64,000 nucleotides of DNA from Candidatus Omnitrophota bacterium (GTDB lineage: Bacteria > Omnitrophota > Omnitrophia > Omnitrophales > JACROU01), in NCBI GenBank assembly GCA_029261035.1, contig JAJDCD010000025.1:258926-322925 (forward strand). The letters run 5' to 3'. The translations under genes were made by a program, and so were the position numbers. The notes under the pieces were generated by a model. The model was given only the letters and a program-made list of their open reading frames with translations, had not been told where the DNA came from and did not search any database. Below are positions 48,701 to 51,074 of the stretch, in pieces. Within the stretch, counting starts at the first letter, position 1, and each line of letters opens with the position of its first letter.

Positions 48701-51074
48701 CTAATACTTTGAAGAGCATATTAATCTTACGAATAGCTCTATCTTCGAAGGGGTATATTGCAGCAAATTCTAAGACCTCTTGCAAACGATCTAAGTCATT
48801 AAACTCAATACTAAAACCTTTGTAACCTAAAAAGCCAACCTCAATCTTAATTTCTTCTTTTTGAGCAACCTTACCCACAGTCATATTAGAGGTTATAAAC
48901 GATTTCATATCCTTTAACTGAGTAATGAGTCTCCTCATATTGCTAGCTAAAACAGACTTCCCTCTTACCACAATTCGGATTTTTTCGTCTTCACGCTCCA
49001 CCCTAACTCTATCTAGAGAGTCAAAGTCTTCAGATTTTTCTGAAACAATTGCTTTTAATAAAAGTTCTAAATTCTTGTAGTCCTGATTCCCCACGCGATA
49101 ATCAATTTTTTCTCCTACTCTCATAACAGTCAATTCTAAACCACCAATTTGAGACAGCATTTTTGCTTGAATAATTTTATCTACAAACAAAGGAATCTTC
49201 TTCAAAGACAAAGCAAGTTCTCGATTCCCTTCTGATTCGTACGTTTCTCCGTCAACAGAAATAATATATTTTAAACCATCCCTAACAACGCTAATTTCAT
49301 GCCCTACACTTCCTAAACTAGCACCAGAAACTTTCTTATTCTTCTTATCTTTAAATCCACCAGGAAGTTTAGTAGGCAATTTTGATTTTTTAACTGCAGG
49401 AGGAAGTTTAGATTTTGGTCTTTCAAAAGGTTTCTTTCCTAAACTATTAGCAACCGAAGCTACTAATTGTTCTCTTTGAGAAGCTGACACCCCTAATTGA
49501 ATAGGGTTAACAACTGACAAATGCTGCTTCATCACATTGGATACGTCAACCGAACCCAACATAGACTCAACATAAGTCCTGTGAGAATCATTTTCAAGAT
49601 AAGGTGCAATCGTAGAATAGCTCCACTGATGCTGTTTATAAAAATCCGTCAAAGCTCCAGCATGAAAACCCCCTGTAATCACGAGCGCTTTTGATTTTTT
49701 CTTTTCTTTAAGAGTTTTCTGAATTGTTTGGGTAAAAGCGCCTTCTCGAGCTTCTGCTATTTGATAAAATTGGAGAGCATTTTGAAATACATCATTTATC
49801 TGAGATTCTTCGTTGTTCTTTTCCTCTTCACCCAGAATGACAGTGGTAGGAGAGTTCTTCACTTCTGCCCAGTCTGTTCGAGTGAGTTGGAGTAAGAGTA
49901 GTTTCCTTAATAGTTTAAATGCTCCGACATTTCGAATCGCTTCTTTAGCACTTTCTGTTACTGCTAATTTGTTAGAGATGAGCTCAATCCATTGCGCGAG
50001 TTCTGCGAACAGCTCTTTGCTTTGGAGTTCATATTGGAAAATAATGTTTTTGGTATATTCTGAAAAGTGAGGATAATCTTTGAAATCAAAGCCTTTTGGT
50101 TCTAATTCTTGGTGGAGTTTTTCAAGTAAATGGCGTGGGTTGGTTTCGACATAATTTTCAAAGAAGATCTTTTGTATTAGATCCTTCGTTTCACTCAGAA
50201 TGACAAATTTGGATAGGATAAGCTCCCACCCTTGTTGAGCTTGTGCAATAGTATTTTTTTCTGACTCTGTTTTTAATTTGAGTAATCGAAGTAAGTTAGG
50301 AAATTGTCTTTGTTCTATTGGGTTTCTCAAATCTCTTTCAAGATGTCTTTGACTCATATGATCCAAATCTGAAAGAACCTTCATTAAAGAAAAGTTCTTC
50401 TCGCCCATATCCAAAGATATTCTTAACAAAGACAAAAGATCTCCTGTATCTGTACTCTTAGAAACAAGCAACGTTAATTCTTTATCTAAACTCTGTCTCT
50501 GTAACTCTAGCCACTCTTTAACTTCATCTTCATGTATTAATACTTGCTTCAGAGCTTCTACATTTTTTAGATAGAGTTCTGGATTTTCAATTCCTACAAA
50601 CTCCACCTTCTTATTTCCATGTTTGGATAAAAATAGGTCCGACTGGGTCGCTTCTCCCATCTGGGAAAGCTTATCTAATATTTTTTTATTTAATTCTGGA
50701 TTTTCCGTGAAATTAAGCAAATCAGCATCTAAACCTTGCTCCGTGGCCGCCTCAACAAAAATGAGATCGATGTCGTGCTGCTCGACAAGATATTCCATAA
50801 TAGAAGCTAAATTTTTCTGAGCTTCATAGTTCGCATGAGCATCTTGAAGATGAATGATTAAGGGATGTTCCTGAGTCGGTTTTGAAGAAAGAAAGTTTTT
50901 TTCTTGAACAGAACCTAATTCTGAAGGAATAGACAATTGTAAATCATAAAAAGGAAGACGGTCTACCTGCTTAGGTAGAGACGCTAAGGGAATTTGCCCA
51001 TAACTAAGAGTATTCCATGAAAAGAGTAAACAAGTAATTAAAGCTATAAATCTAAGATATTTTTTAAAATACAT
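26877..51074 (-). CDS. Giant 8,065-codon ORF: polyprotein-like chain of ~23 blocks separated by x-[AG]-x-SLG motifs
   Basis: One uninterrupted frame of 24.2 kb. The ATG at 51072-51074 is chosen: it starts a clear signal peptide (MYFKKYLRFIALITCLLFSWNTLSYGQ), an AGGGAGG lies at 51090-51096, and the alternative TTG at 51110 would lie upstream of the predicted transcription start. Blocks of 24-1,340 residues are separated by x-[AG]-x-S-L-G. They include a TraB/ChaN-like domain, an HEGTH block, membrane segments, four then eight HTH units, a complete calcineurin-type phosphatase, an ATPase-like block, a lipoprotein-like block, a kinase-like fold and TPRs. Secretory and DNA-binding-like modules in one chain do not suit a single folded protein. 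Giant genes are known in Omnitrophota, but I recognise no family covering this arrangement. Block details are in separate entries; function unknown. Confidence 0.93.
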   Translation of the reverse strand: MYFKKYLRFIALITCLLFSWNTLSYGQIPLASLPKQVDRLPFYDLQLSIPSELGSVQEKNFLSSKPTQEHPLIIHLQDAHANYEAQKNLASIMEYLVEQHDIDLIFVEAATEQGLDADLLNFTENPELNKKILDKLSQMGEATQSDLFLSKHGNKKVEFVGIENPELYLKNVEALKQVLIHEDEVKEWLELQRQSLDKELTLLVSKSTDTGDLLSLLRISLDMGEKNFSLMKVLSDLDHMSQRHLERDLRNPIEQRQFPNLLRLLKLKTESEKNTIAQAQQGWELILSKFVILSETKDLIQKIFFENYVETNPRHLLEKLHQELEPKGFDFKDYPHFSEYTKNIIFQYELQSKELFAELAQWIELISNKLAVTESAKEAIRNVGAFKLLRKLLLLQLTRTDWAEVKNSPTTVILGEEEKNNEESQINDVFQNALQFYQIAEAREGAFTQTIQKTLKEKKKSKALVITGGFHAGALTDFYKQHQWSYSTIAPYLENDSHRTYVESMLGSVDVSNVMKQHLSVVNPIQLGVSASQREQLVASVANSLGKKPFERPKSKLPPAVKKSKLPTKLPGGFKDKKNKKVSGASLGSVGHEISVVRDGLKYIISVDGETYESEGNRELALSLKKIPLFVDKIIQAKMLSQIGGLELTVMRVGEKIDYRVGNQDYKNLELLLKAIVSEKSEDFDSLDRVRVEREDEKIRIVVRGKSVLASNMRRLITQLKDMKSFITSNMTVGKVAQKEEIKIEVGFLGYKGFSIEFNDLDRLQEVLEFAAIYPFEDRAIRKINMLFKVLGREKHYLLSILDSDSKTVVEKILKGLSVSQITAYFRDELQAEISEEEVLEIAHDAIDTIDTIIFEDEKGNGKRSKSKQENWNKVSALTEDLIELFLERQIAVDVKRLEDGSVQVLYGPHSIHLNRNTGSVFVRGSSKEFRVRQWEFAFAVATKKAKSFIEREGYPPKLSVVTYLKSIVNIGLDNKGKLFLIVPDSFIKRSKRLLDTFFPGKDQSLYPIQVISETDKEIIKTLELAILKQEVDLGEESVGASLGERKALEISTVGPVSKTIAQKLLNHFRDSEIYREVQGPIIATHLHPHGLEIKIIYDKKSIFTLDSVDVSAFKDAQEEIVDQLLLPIKEQMDQQSLQKIEQIKQKRAKSRKFLLFGGVATSLLLIAMFGWKMIFLKTENESVPTLTSDEEITPEVPVPLTVEQIERRDFGAWYPIVVELRRVKLENHLFSPNITSSVRELVRLMGSADRDQLRLSPKGKSAFRREALEYGYRMAVDIARPGIGAAAKDRLVQRLLSVTTFVTGLPEGVNGQTRTENGGSTWTIVMSEEKTFTEDSHLFVLGLPAVFHEGTHWIIRNDESSFNRGLTQRERLELQLIDMRAAVFQSWLSTIYLSAYTDSDYDGHLLRWKKALQQNPDLSMADLTRMADEVQMPELERLLRQNANIDERKIPNMMTHAQRPLIFPLVWLLRFNGDPNRTPLTGFKYTLNGYLERRGIEADDVTWEQLKTSIIPNMDHDSFITTYSDRLLAAYGLYLAIVSSEEPKEWVRQALLYYRIVLSLQWNPAESEMIVRLMNSVNTTEGAFATELDTLTTRLVSRLGEATIIEKLQAEGATPSSEDVRNYVRRHILSVFRRNLEAAVKASVRSANILPGVDRAGFNRHQETLREIFNPSTILRPTEQETRTQMDALLERRILDPKTLPDLISLNAPSKFLPDNTNIQAASLGKDERGKEQEYAVFPHMYFSTNSFSAFLELPAELMPRTTKATFSIKLEPKHIDENPVLHIRFSTKPPTEKSVPANIVIQNEYGRELVGYAVPERENLYTPVEVSFPNTNGKTQVLELDLTPYIIPGTQDHAFNRDRLVHQISLFNHLGGVTTIHDIRVISKVTAAQKSPKARGASLGKKKGPEKWLDFKPSDTDDIYHSWGVIPELKGRSRLLMDYPFLMTDFDLWYKRPHYLYGTSVGILKAQVTLGRMGGYPAFSDDIVKADPDNPMVFSSKGRIFFMLQRTKDNLFQAYEMVIGYADRTAESGRAETAYEFYKQLWEKFQIKLPLPPLEDFKRRAVLRLPVEDVQPFLRPSFDPLTGQGERFSSKRGIPIKYLRNAEIILEEEIPVKQGVFKMRIGLNRQTSSFQEHGMMLHPSEITEADAKRYRALFRLADVAVYFKDKWKPFAEEVTFQPESFRLKAFVYLSSLISFVRTSVKLGAFLFAAQWVLFSHPYSLASFSIYYFSLATFLWLLPNLLYPIRRLLSPMSDPSVPYPDAEWKQFRQELDTMLAAEAARRNLKLEDMFPQLNKNGKGEQNEGQETDDSENTEASSLGESKELFTLGFAEVQTRLAQIDFLSGKGLPKHEKVQKKALRSKIAKKIISRRDNKTQSLITTQDIQTIILEMNDGSLSEEESQKLLQELKNLFRINQERKIKENVEKGSKERAPPFRLLIKPAIVLGVLALVFTTVLFLFPSSKPIKEKKSTASPARIRDDITFLGVESPLARKDLVKRNFQYRNFEPIEVPSDFPLTLIPVTHTGQDNARRLKDILEGIEGQLSRDPNNGVLPMVLWAEGDIDFDGLVEINGLEALRQMSKIQQKQASFNLLIEDIIKDSQTNQALNNALLAYRNQIRGRQYNFFNDQSPRAASVAQKVERLRSEFGDSSFSSHLMEWAIQNKAYLLPESRGFDSWVISWDVNKLTELAHWSLFNNDIEGAYFYSDLAFRYSVEMIYLRDRELWQQVIQMNERLWAQAVQAGYQSPNYRIVVPIGASHTSSFQLQSNQIIRPNPGRSEREITIQKELEGRLTETERKRYIEKSMLRYFIVTSVGNPDSYQAIKDIYQLFTQRMEETPMTYEQLLRLLGDRLSGEKKRNRGEITIRPILLDLLLEKELITAEEKRVLARSLGKQPFERPKSKVPPRVKKSKLPTKFPGGFEEKKKKKTSGASLGKGKFSKHVNAIRTIFERNSKNSFQLLESSDLSKNEKEVVEFALLDPSLKIRQIEEILGIAQPSVTIYRRRALKKLLEAEEILKQGGELKPDDSKQKLRALPQIEELFKRNPNSKERLLNVSGLSENEKKVVEFVLLYPSLKTKRIGEILGIAQPSVSIYRRRALEKLLKAEEILKQGGELKPDDSKQEKREKIRRSKKRRVLPQIEELFKRNPNSKEQLLNGSGLSENERRIVEFALSDPDLTIEKIANKIGVAYSSASIFRSRALEKLLEAEEILKQGGELKPDDSKQEKREKIRRSKKTRVVPQIEELFKRNPNSKEQLLNGSGLSENEKKVVKFVLLEPSLKIKRIGEILGIAQTSVSIYRRRALEKLLKAEEILVGSEVNESQLEQLEGIQLVSDESNEPKFEIDVTVSDFEEVNRDLLFDYMDSWHVIVLKKFLKGEAVVKIANDFGISPVLTLKLLKEAKEFVVKLSEGEVPPDEASAQASSLGDEKLSKDLTVKLAGSDRVDADSLGVEGESSEDEDESFVTELFNSVVPSPRLSDADIAQAKARIMAGVASNAGESNEASEAEQDAVLKSDDSDEVEASSLGKSPIRTLPVNKNFDLYFEPEDLVESLSYLDLRRLFRDAREAMLSYSRTARPWTRMDEAMPGLDFESQPGAIVHITDGENVLPIGDLQGHYYNLVEMLMHPRVLSGLKDGTLHLVFLGDLIHPSGNLMLKKNAQTQSLATLILFMQLKTAFPGNIHTILGNHELSHVEGSNFSARKKDPKGKEHYQNKEFENSLEARYGTKQKRQLAHHLDSLFRSLPLMIRIRVGKEYLMALHANPPVDVMFPKEAENPIKLAQILVSSEDLAQDELPLYDLVSLEELANVLYWGGYRVNENPYLHTLVNKREFDSEKQQQFLSTMGLAGILTGHTIPIPRYARDRGFKIFSSAGPTIQLMRMGYFENDLILDASSDLDQPEKHIATLLIGMNQELPRKSEDETIDWPKLLDSLESPAVQLINQDSVTRTMKLRNLAGKPLGKSKEGKIKSTNKLRELLILLRGGLSRRAIASHPAMSHSAFQIRRYESKAKFVPADYLRELRDVIGFGLEWNEDNKWALEPSSLVEGSSLGDRYARRHSNIEKSGLKRGDEIYYKELTYFSVPGKKEENALRDLVREMVRSIYQSVGKLHMSETELLRRLKVENEFLIGKINAVMFFSLENSWDAFVERKQKEPGFKDDLHIVYRAYVEDGNLIIELIDNGNGEVHFNKSDSKLKDDQFLGGMGMDEDVIQRIASDVSVRRRPAFIDLFNRLETKGAIRQIRIPLETVLSQSGKYSASSLGKDSLKEIESTQITDRELPLTLLGAVSLGFVLAVSGYLAYEAMRAPPYIPTPQGIPSTQGMSLGEDPLDKDLDDLTDEEFELEIIGTLGYWFGGKRNKEDGDGVEADSLGSQEIETSKWAAFFSFSVLALAFYGIVFSQVNVEVVHYVIGLISFIAFPVSVLGLIHSLGLPFLSQKIKLPPRSLRQSNPEIYKERVVDFFRYPMLNEIDYLKRVLKLIPEDGVFSEEQKASLLKHGFLEKVLHYYLMRVHSLNDEASRRVLKSAVKTSGQKNIKQILSSKRNEDLMYFIYSDGTIRSYSIAQYKFTPLNKPFKYSDYSIILEKEEGEGLVVVSSLSSMQYIESRYNFIIQTINLDPDVPEESRYKVYKAFRHSLFMGDSVTLVNFSILFSQKNDDRKDLGYIQIDSGIYSVDFDKKRTEEFAPQSVEAKSLGGAEEQLESIEAEVLLKRKQMATLDTFGLLLEIVSEQPKALVVIDVLSLIHLIFALNPEIATEENKELVARYIADYISRNYPSDIVFSEFIATKIEEIKSKGLFYFVADPILLFVSGVNLTLILNSSFSMETIPIFLISVLLPIMIVVGTLVKLKRLFNSITMNFSALGNLMKINAKSLEILSTEYSRDSGEGESVGEMLEGDSLGRRLGFRSGFLLLTLLAGPTALAGCNLIKTTQQTGIKSIEALKGMEVIEEVNGPKYTFKDNQLTLFPNEGYFMATPSQPIDLDQFRYLNLWIEAESEAWFWLGLLNREVKPLVRENKLGAITVEAEEGLQKITIDLHSKMKLWDRLFGTNIVKAIGFVNPISEKGPIVIKRMSFSRAESLGKPLLSSETKYKIKPYGPHQLTIPLDVLKDNDFIRETIQNLNLPVGLTPLKWIKFERVKTNLQKNIYKVQLVSEEDVESSFYIYETRGNKTDLNKYVNNYQRAADYMASTSGFDLFPRVGAVQEGKAGFLYQSVEYVEPVTHDPSNIKLIPHIIESYLRLLDHSWAIGDFRWDQFSVTRDQNGNRIAKMVDLDVLEYFPNNLKALEHHFFEFISYIMKRPNAEELFDQLISLMRNKGYLSRQVLDGVVRRFESGNFSRTYSSDPNLIKMLRSHLDGWLRDDQIKRSKELVQRIKELRIDPISFNQKTKSLPWSREHIQLLKLGVNPKVVLEGIRFEYGADRANMGRSSQQRHSWWQRNHNLTKNKSRKGLEIMVREGLAVMPYQYRSYFVGTGAGHSDNIWYIIHQSMHDVFWNTLTESQRNEFKAILIEMKKKYIEQFPYKVFDSDYDKVDLGLGNTIYEDDEHIIQNLENVSEAFARIVGAYLGDQLGQNNYYYNRDSPSFYNLKPFYEFLERELELVSSPEHLEQLLSAVDSSFKNETEGLSAQSLGEESSYLREKFGHLVTMELISLQDWILGGLTGELLKDPLKNSRLLQRLKQIAEKIFITGPVHNSDAEEDELVRDFRMIIDITSEFFEGQKPSVVDIMQIFIAQRSGVVFFAEDLGTPRPKEYVEGNSLGVEEDRRVGLTRGNVPVYELQQDFLRVRQAQYLIKERRFEEAEQNLRNLLYSSPDYHFALEILARAIFRSARTGDKDRLQEALYIVEKAYRIKPDDFRKMILKANILIKLELKIEALRVVEEILDVGKHDIFARNSAAKLLIQLGMNDRAIQISEHSVRMNPSNSFAHNMLAKAYLNQGDANRALEVVEKALSVDRRNYWTLMLELRVLVALGKYELGLSKAEMLKEMYPDDSWVRVYELEFLLSLGKYQEAYKKAKLHLKKHKNSRTLRWYQIRSLGVAARVEVQKGDLAKAKQMLDHAKELIHQYDISIRVFNLDSEEKVKGRGSLSSGAASIVNYDSSLDVFYESGLAHVFDRHMLSPESNLDGAMTSFFPRELDQIQVREIVLEGIQRGVNYKKILPSWELNWYLHFLEPSSDNKGVSILRSIIEPTAEDEGRLVTSFPIVGDEVHTYIFGERIGADKANLLGRYQVIYNLSSRKSLFLRWGSVLRSKGVSFIINHLRNQFGGIKSKDVFTLLLLLARHGVLESKKDGFELSFDGIGYKELPEWAQRQWKAQFDNKGDITLLEKVKNENLDVKSASTSSRVAKIGKTSFPLAKVLLKKGKTLEDLVSDIKIVTASKLEKMNSDPQSVPVSLVQAIAEYLGVTVTEVIVGKALEEALLDGGEGKKSIGNRIWLLRLSKGMNRADLLKTNTLFVKKSVKKIEQGKEKLSDKEISVVAEYFGVHQDLLKRGKEPVFKAVSRNAESETLIEELDLSDDDVGNDLLNIALLNSSKLKATEVRENIKHKIREILSKKGVSLSNPITVDIKVGKKRPLVLEGGHIVITAPRKELKKINILNSSEDINQLINFIEVIRVSRLTFQSSFPVVDIVEEDPVNIVAELPVEEDAFQINQNGLEKYLESNGVFEFDEFSGSLEVLVKDVISVISGGRDKSKNLVFGEVVWQIVSNQTAPVALVLEDGKKIIKLRIDLVANPTVAYLASKEILTFHMLDNYPDRMWLRLWSFIHIIHEISSVSEESIDKVYDILSHVWAEASFRMMKNLVSSFGRFSMHSEPFQKEVIYAFFHLNPELKSEYLANYSERDFLNAYKGVNKAINEKFLMAHINYFGSLASNSHETLMEYVSQLVKERGWYFLAEILLTEVRNAVIPKMYILIMKSLNFEDAVRLVAAMDESLILAEDLFDGKTTLSFMNQIDNVVNKYRMDSQRIWEEIQKRKKSGASDDAFDELMSYATGTGMINPENRKKKVELGDELPDRDVEKEQQSSCFYRLTDIMSRIGKGETVQSVLQVSYLLDKIDQRLRFQLEMKDLDAARIIAGLLEDERKGNKSSGGYTYKPKKVSSEDIEGKSLGNEQSDDAIKHEQEINKNSDSAKPTTVIETKYKKLREYFSLAQEEGLFDALSQQQKQVIALILSGKRNKQIAEEMDITPSDVSVAMSRAKAKFKKMRSGNTVRTITYFDYDKEKEYWEKEKKSGYLEQLSTREQKVIHLLVSGKRKEEIAVEVGISVGAVSNNLDKAKKKLNKLKQGLPVNNVEYVDYQKLKSFFLEVKEQGFLDKLTKREKQILKLFLTGRQPSAIAKQLKVDSATVRDTIKRTKQKIDDLIAGKEVSSRWEIDYEAYRVLWQAAKGVYWDRLSETEKRVIEGVLLGNTIPEVIKETSLNESTVYLAFRTANKKANHPDSGNEIRKRKKANYKEEIQFFSKAKEEGLLEVLSFQEKRVIEGILSGKKYVEIAEWLEVTQAAIYLHRKKAREKIGQQRQAAKEKEGIIIPFPDSNNTGSQIKASSLGGVRDYEVDREFLRKAQEEGLYEKLPKEEKEVAWRILLGYRVAIIAIETNVTPTTVLRRLDRAKSNISLMREGKWTSKEEQARIKAETKALQDKTRMKIFRKAKREGLFKQLSIREKEVVQLFMSGKKVPEIARQFNANIQSISQSLSRAEEKIQRLRKGEDISGRKELKRKKEIRYFKEVKKEGWFERFASSHRQVAEMIIEGNRVGDIAQELGVSQPNISARIRKMKDRVKRFRRERRMQEALEAMNQKRSEASSLGGELTRGIDYSVLIQFQNGLVRNGQGYRNVLSILSVGTDVTDRVFAPDDGVLMGDLLNVVLGIKPLYAQSSTRPLVDLGVTQGGFNQFVLKRILDSQLTESPVVVVVTESMIVNGIQALVESLRPQDRIVAIDDVGTEYDAIPEIREVASGKNIHVKSLRTNTPYASELNLMFRGFGQRFSLEALEDTVSMPDKAKNLLRFKLDKERLSEHQIHPQILFSLLRALASVSADPVAQERLFTEVGLESKDGFWLVGEGVFAVLDSLLEEFKATQQIKQAA
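27720..29792 (-). repeat. Giant ORF blocks 20-21: eight sigma region 4/LuxR-like HTH units
   Basis: Eight ~75-95-residue units on one plan: an aromatic helix (YFSLAQEEGLF, FFSKAKEEGLL...), then LSxxEKxVIxLxLxGK, then a HTH (EIAxxLxVSxxTVxxxxxRAxxKI), then a short basic linker. Five units precede the SLG at 28493 and three follow it. The units are diverged, unlike block 8. A single protein carrying so many unpaired HTHs is unusual. Confidence 0.85.
29802..33830 (-). other. Giant ORF block 19: TPR array, XRE-like HTHs and unassigned parts
   Basis: About 1,340 residues, the longest block. It begins with ~8 TPR units (32940-33770; e.g. RRFEEAEQNLRNLLYSSPDYHFALEILARAIF and GDANRALEVVEKALSVD). A middle part is unassigned (FYESGLAHVFDRH...). 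Two XRE/Cro-like HTHs follow (31640-32100; IGNRIWLLRLSKGMNRADLLKTN.. and VSLVQAIAEYLGVTV). A helical region without recognised family occupies 30000-31600. XRE and TPR together suggest a regulatory module. Confidence 0.65.
33840..34214 (-). other. Giant ORF block 18: short helical block
   Basis: About 125 residues, mostly helical (FGHLVTMELISLQDWILGGL, LQRLKQIAEKIF), ending in a proline-containing linker before EGNSLG. No family is recognised. Confidence 0.5.
34224..35861 (-). other. Giant ORF block 17: protein-kinase/APH-like fold plus helical part
   Basis: About 545 residues. IYKVQLVSEEDVESSFYIYETRG suggests an N-lobe; IIESYLRLLDHSWAIGDFRWDQFSV with AKMVDLDVLEYF gives D-x4-(N/Q) and D-x-D in the spacing of the catalytic and metal loops of APH/kinase folds. 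The second half is helical, with HSWWQRN and YYNRDSPSFYNL. Tentative; the catalytic Asn is replaced by Gln. Confidence 0.45.
35871..36401 (-). other. Giant ORF block 16: embedded lipoprotein-like block
   Basis: Directly after EGDSLG there is a complete lipoprotein signal: basic RRLGFR, a hydrophobic core, then LAGC with Cys4915 at 36330-36332, 24 residues after the SLG glycine. The remaining ~150 residues form a beta-rich domain (FRYLNLWIEAESEAWFWLGLL, LQKITIDLHSK) resembling a carbohydrate-binding jelly roll. Read alone, the block would be called a secreted lipoprotein. Confidence 0.7.
36411..38309 (-). other. Giant ORF blocks 13-15: membrane-rich blocks
   Basis: Three SLG-bounded blocks. 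Block 13 (37992-38309) has one TM (LLGAVSLGFVLAVSGYLAYEA), a proline-rich linker with the extra GMSLG, and an acidic tail. Block 14 (37026-37982) has two TMs (AFFSFSVLALAFYGIVF; YVIGLISFIAFPVSVLGLI) and a soluble alpha/beta part. Block 15 (36411-37016) has helical segments and two TMs (PILLFVSGVNLTLIL; IPIFLISVLLPIMIVVGTL). No family is recognised. Confidence 0.6.
38319..38939 (-). other. Giant ORF block 12: GHKL/HATPase-like domain
   Basis: About 207 residues. ALRDLVREMVRSIYQS... resembles an N-box helix. The central LIIELIDNGNGEVHF matches the G1 box (DNG.G) of histidine-kinase ATPases, and FLGGMGMDEDVIQRI the G2-type loop. It lacks a DHp/H-box in the same block. Tentative. Confidence 0.5.
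38949..40505 (-). other. Giant ORF block 11: calcineurin-like metallophosphoesterase plus XRE-like HTH
   Basis: All the phosphoesterase motifs are present in order: GDLQGHYYNL (G3607-H3612, 40239-40256), FLGDLIHPSGN, LGNHELSH (G3682-E3685), MALHANPP and TGHTIPIPR. This is the full metal-ligand set of calcineurin-like/bis(5'-nucleosyl)-tetraphosphatase-type enzymes. After ~100 residues comes a short helix-turn-helix (LSRRAIASHPAMSHSAFQIRRYE). Likely catalytically competent. Confidence 0.8.
40515..40805 (-). other. Giant ORF blocks 9-10: two short acidic blocks
   Basis: Two SLG-bounded pieces: 21 residues (40743-40805) and ~73 residues (40515-40733). The second is highly acidic (ESSEDEDESF, SNEASEAEQD). 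They look disordered. No fold is expected. Confidence 0.7.
41130..42275 (-). repeat. Giant ORF block 8: four tandem sigma-70 region 4-like HTH units
   Basis: Four ~80-100-residue units, each with IEELFKRNPNSKE..LL, then LSENEKKVVEF, then a HTH (IGEILGIAQPSVSIYRRRALEKL), then EEILKQGGELKPDDSKQ. The three central copies are nearly identical even at the DNA level (the phrase GAACAGTTCTTCAATTTGAG recurs near 41345, 41655 and 41960). This points to recent tandem duplication. Confidence 0.85.
42285..42401 (-). repeat. 39-residue Lys/Pro-rich linker, copy 2
   Basis: Same length as copy 1 (49320-49436), 31/39 identical, and again bounded on both sides by SLG motifs. The preceding SLG reads LARSLG. 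The two copies are about 7 kb apart, so a duplication of an SLG-linker-SLG unit is the simplest origin. Confidence 0.85.
42411..44114 (-). other. Giant ORF block 6: one TM helix plus possible second TraB/ChaN-like domain
   Basis: About 570 residues. The N-terminal helical stretch has MNDGSLSEEES, then one TM helix (LGVLALVFTTVLFLF) and a domain with TLIPVTHTGQDNARRLKDILEGIE at its start and IVVPIGASHTSSFQ at its end, echoing the paired His loops of block 0. The relationship is suggestive only. Confidence 0.4.
44124..45368 (-). other. Giant ORF block 5: unassigned domain with C-terminal membrane helices
   Basis: About 415 residues. A globular part with aromatic-rich phrases (YPFLMTDFDLWYKRPHYLYG) is followed by two or three hydrophobic helices (LGAFLFAAQWVLF, IYYFSLATFLWLLPNLLY), then a polar, acidic tail (EGQETDDSENTEAS) leading to SLG. 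No family is recognised. Confidence 0.55.
45378..45896 (-). other. Giant ORF block 4: beta-sandwich-like block
   Basis: About 170 residues, rich in predicted strands (TKATFSIKLEP, VLHIRFSTK, ANIVIQNEYG, VLELDLTPYI, GVTTIHDIRVISKV). The layout resembles a carbohydrate-binding or galactose-binding-like jelly roll. Assignment by pattern only. Confidence 0.45.
45906..47942 (-). other. Giant ORF block 3: TM anchor plus HEGTH zinc-metallopeptidase-like domain
   Basis: Residues 1045-1723. A coiled, basic stretch leads into one TM helix (FLLFGGVATSLLLIAMFGW). The following domain has LPAVFHEGTHWII with H1349-E-G-T-H1353, the zinc-binding HExxH core, at 47016-47030. The third ligand is not certain; ELQLIDMRAAVF 25-30 residues later could supply a Glu or Asp. 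If active, this is the obvious candidate protease inside the chain. Confidence 0.6.
47952..49310 (-). other. Giant ORF block 2: unassigned alpha/beta block
   Basis: About 450 residues (589-1041). Short beta-strand phrases recur around 'G-x-x-Y/I-x-V-x-G' patterns: DGLKYIISVDGETY, VGEKIDYRVGNQDY, EEIKIEVGFLGYKGFSIEF, and later GSVQVLYGPHSIHLNRNTGSVFV. This suggests repeated small alpha/beta units. A basic stretch (GNGKRSKSKQ) sits in the middle. No family is recognised. Confidence 0.6.
49320..49436 (-). repeat. 39-residue Lys/Pro-rich linker, copy 1
   Basis: This block lies exactly between two SLG motifs and contains PFERPKSK, VKKSKLPTK and PGGF. It matches copy 2 (42285-42401) at 31 of 39 residues with no gap. 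Its high Lys/Pro content suggests an unstructured, basic segment. Confidence 0.85.
49446..51074 (-). other. Giant ORF block 0: signal peptide + TraB/ChaN/TIKI-like domain
   Basis: Residues 1-543. After the signal peptide come LIIHLQDAHANYEAQ (~75), DLIFVEAA (~110) and, near the end, ALVITGGFHAGALTDFY. This is the order of a His-containing loop, a 'VEaa' strand and a C-terminal GxxH seen in the TraB/TIKI/ChaN-like fold. Two intergenic-repeat remnants are read through in frame (49803-49843 and 50178-50207). The domain assignment is tentative. Confidence 0.5.

Larger units (their letters stand above)
27711..49445 (-). repeat. Recurrent block-boundary motif x-[A/G]-x-S-L-G (22 copies)
   Basis: The serine codons lie, in minus-strand order, at (first base) 49445, 49319, 47951, 45905, 45377, 44123, 42410, 42284, 40814, 40742, 40514, 38948, 38318, 37991, 37025, 36410, 35870, 34223, 33839, 29801, 28493 and 27719. 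All 22 have Ala or Gly two residues before the Ser, and all 22 use AG(T/C) TT(A/G) GG. A 23rd copy at 38129 (GMSLG) has a TCT serine. SLG tripeptides inside TPR or membrane helices lack the A/G, apart from one in a TM segment (GAVSLG). Flanking residues are acidic or polar and look like exposed linkers. Confidence 0.9.
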
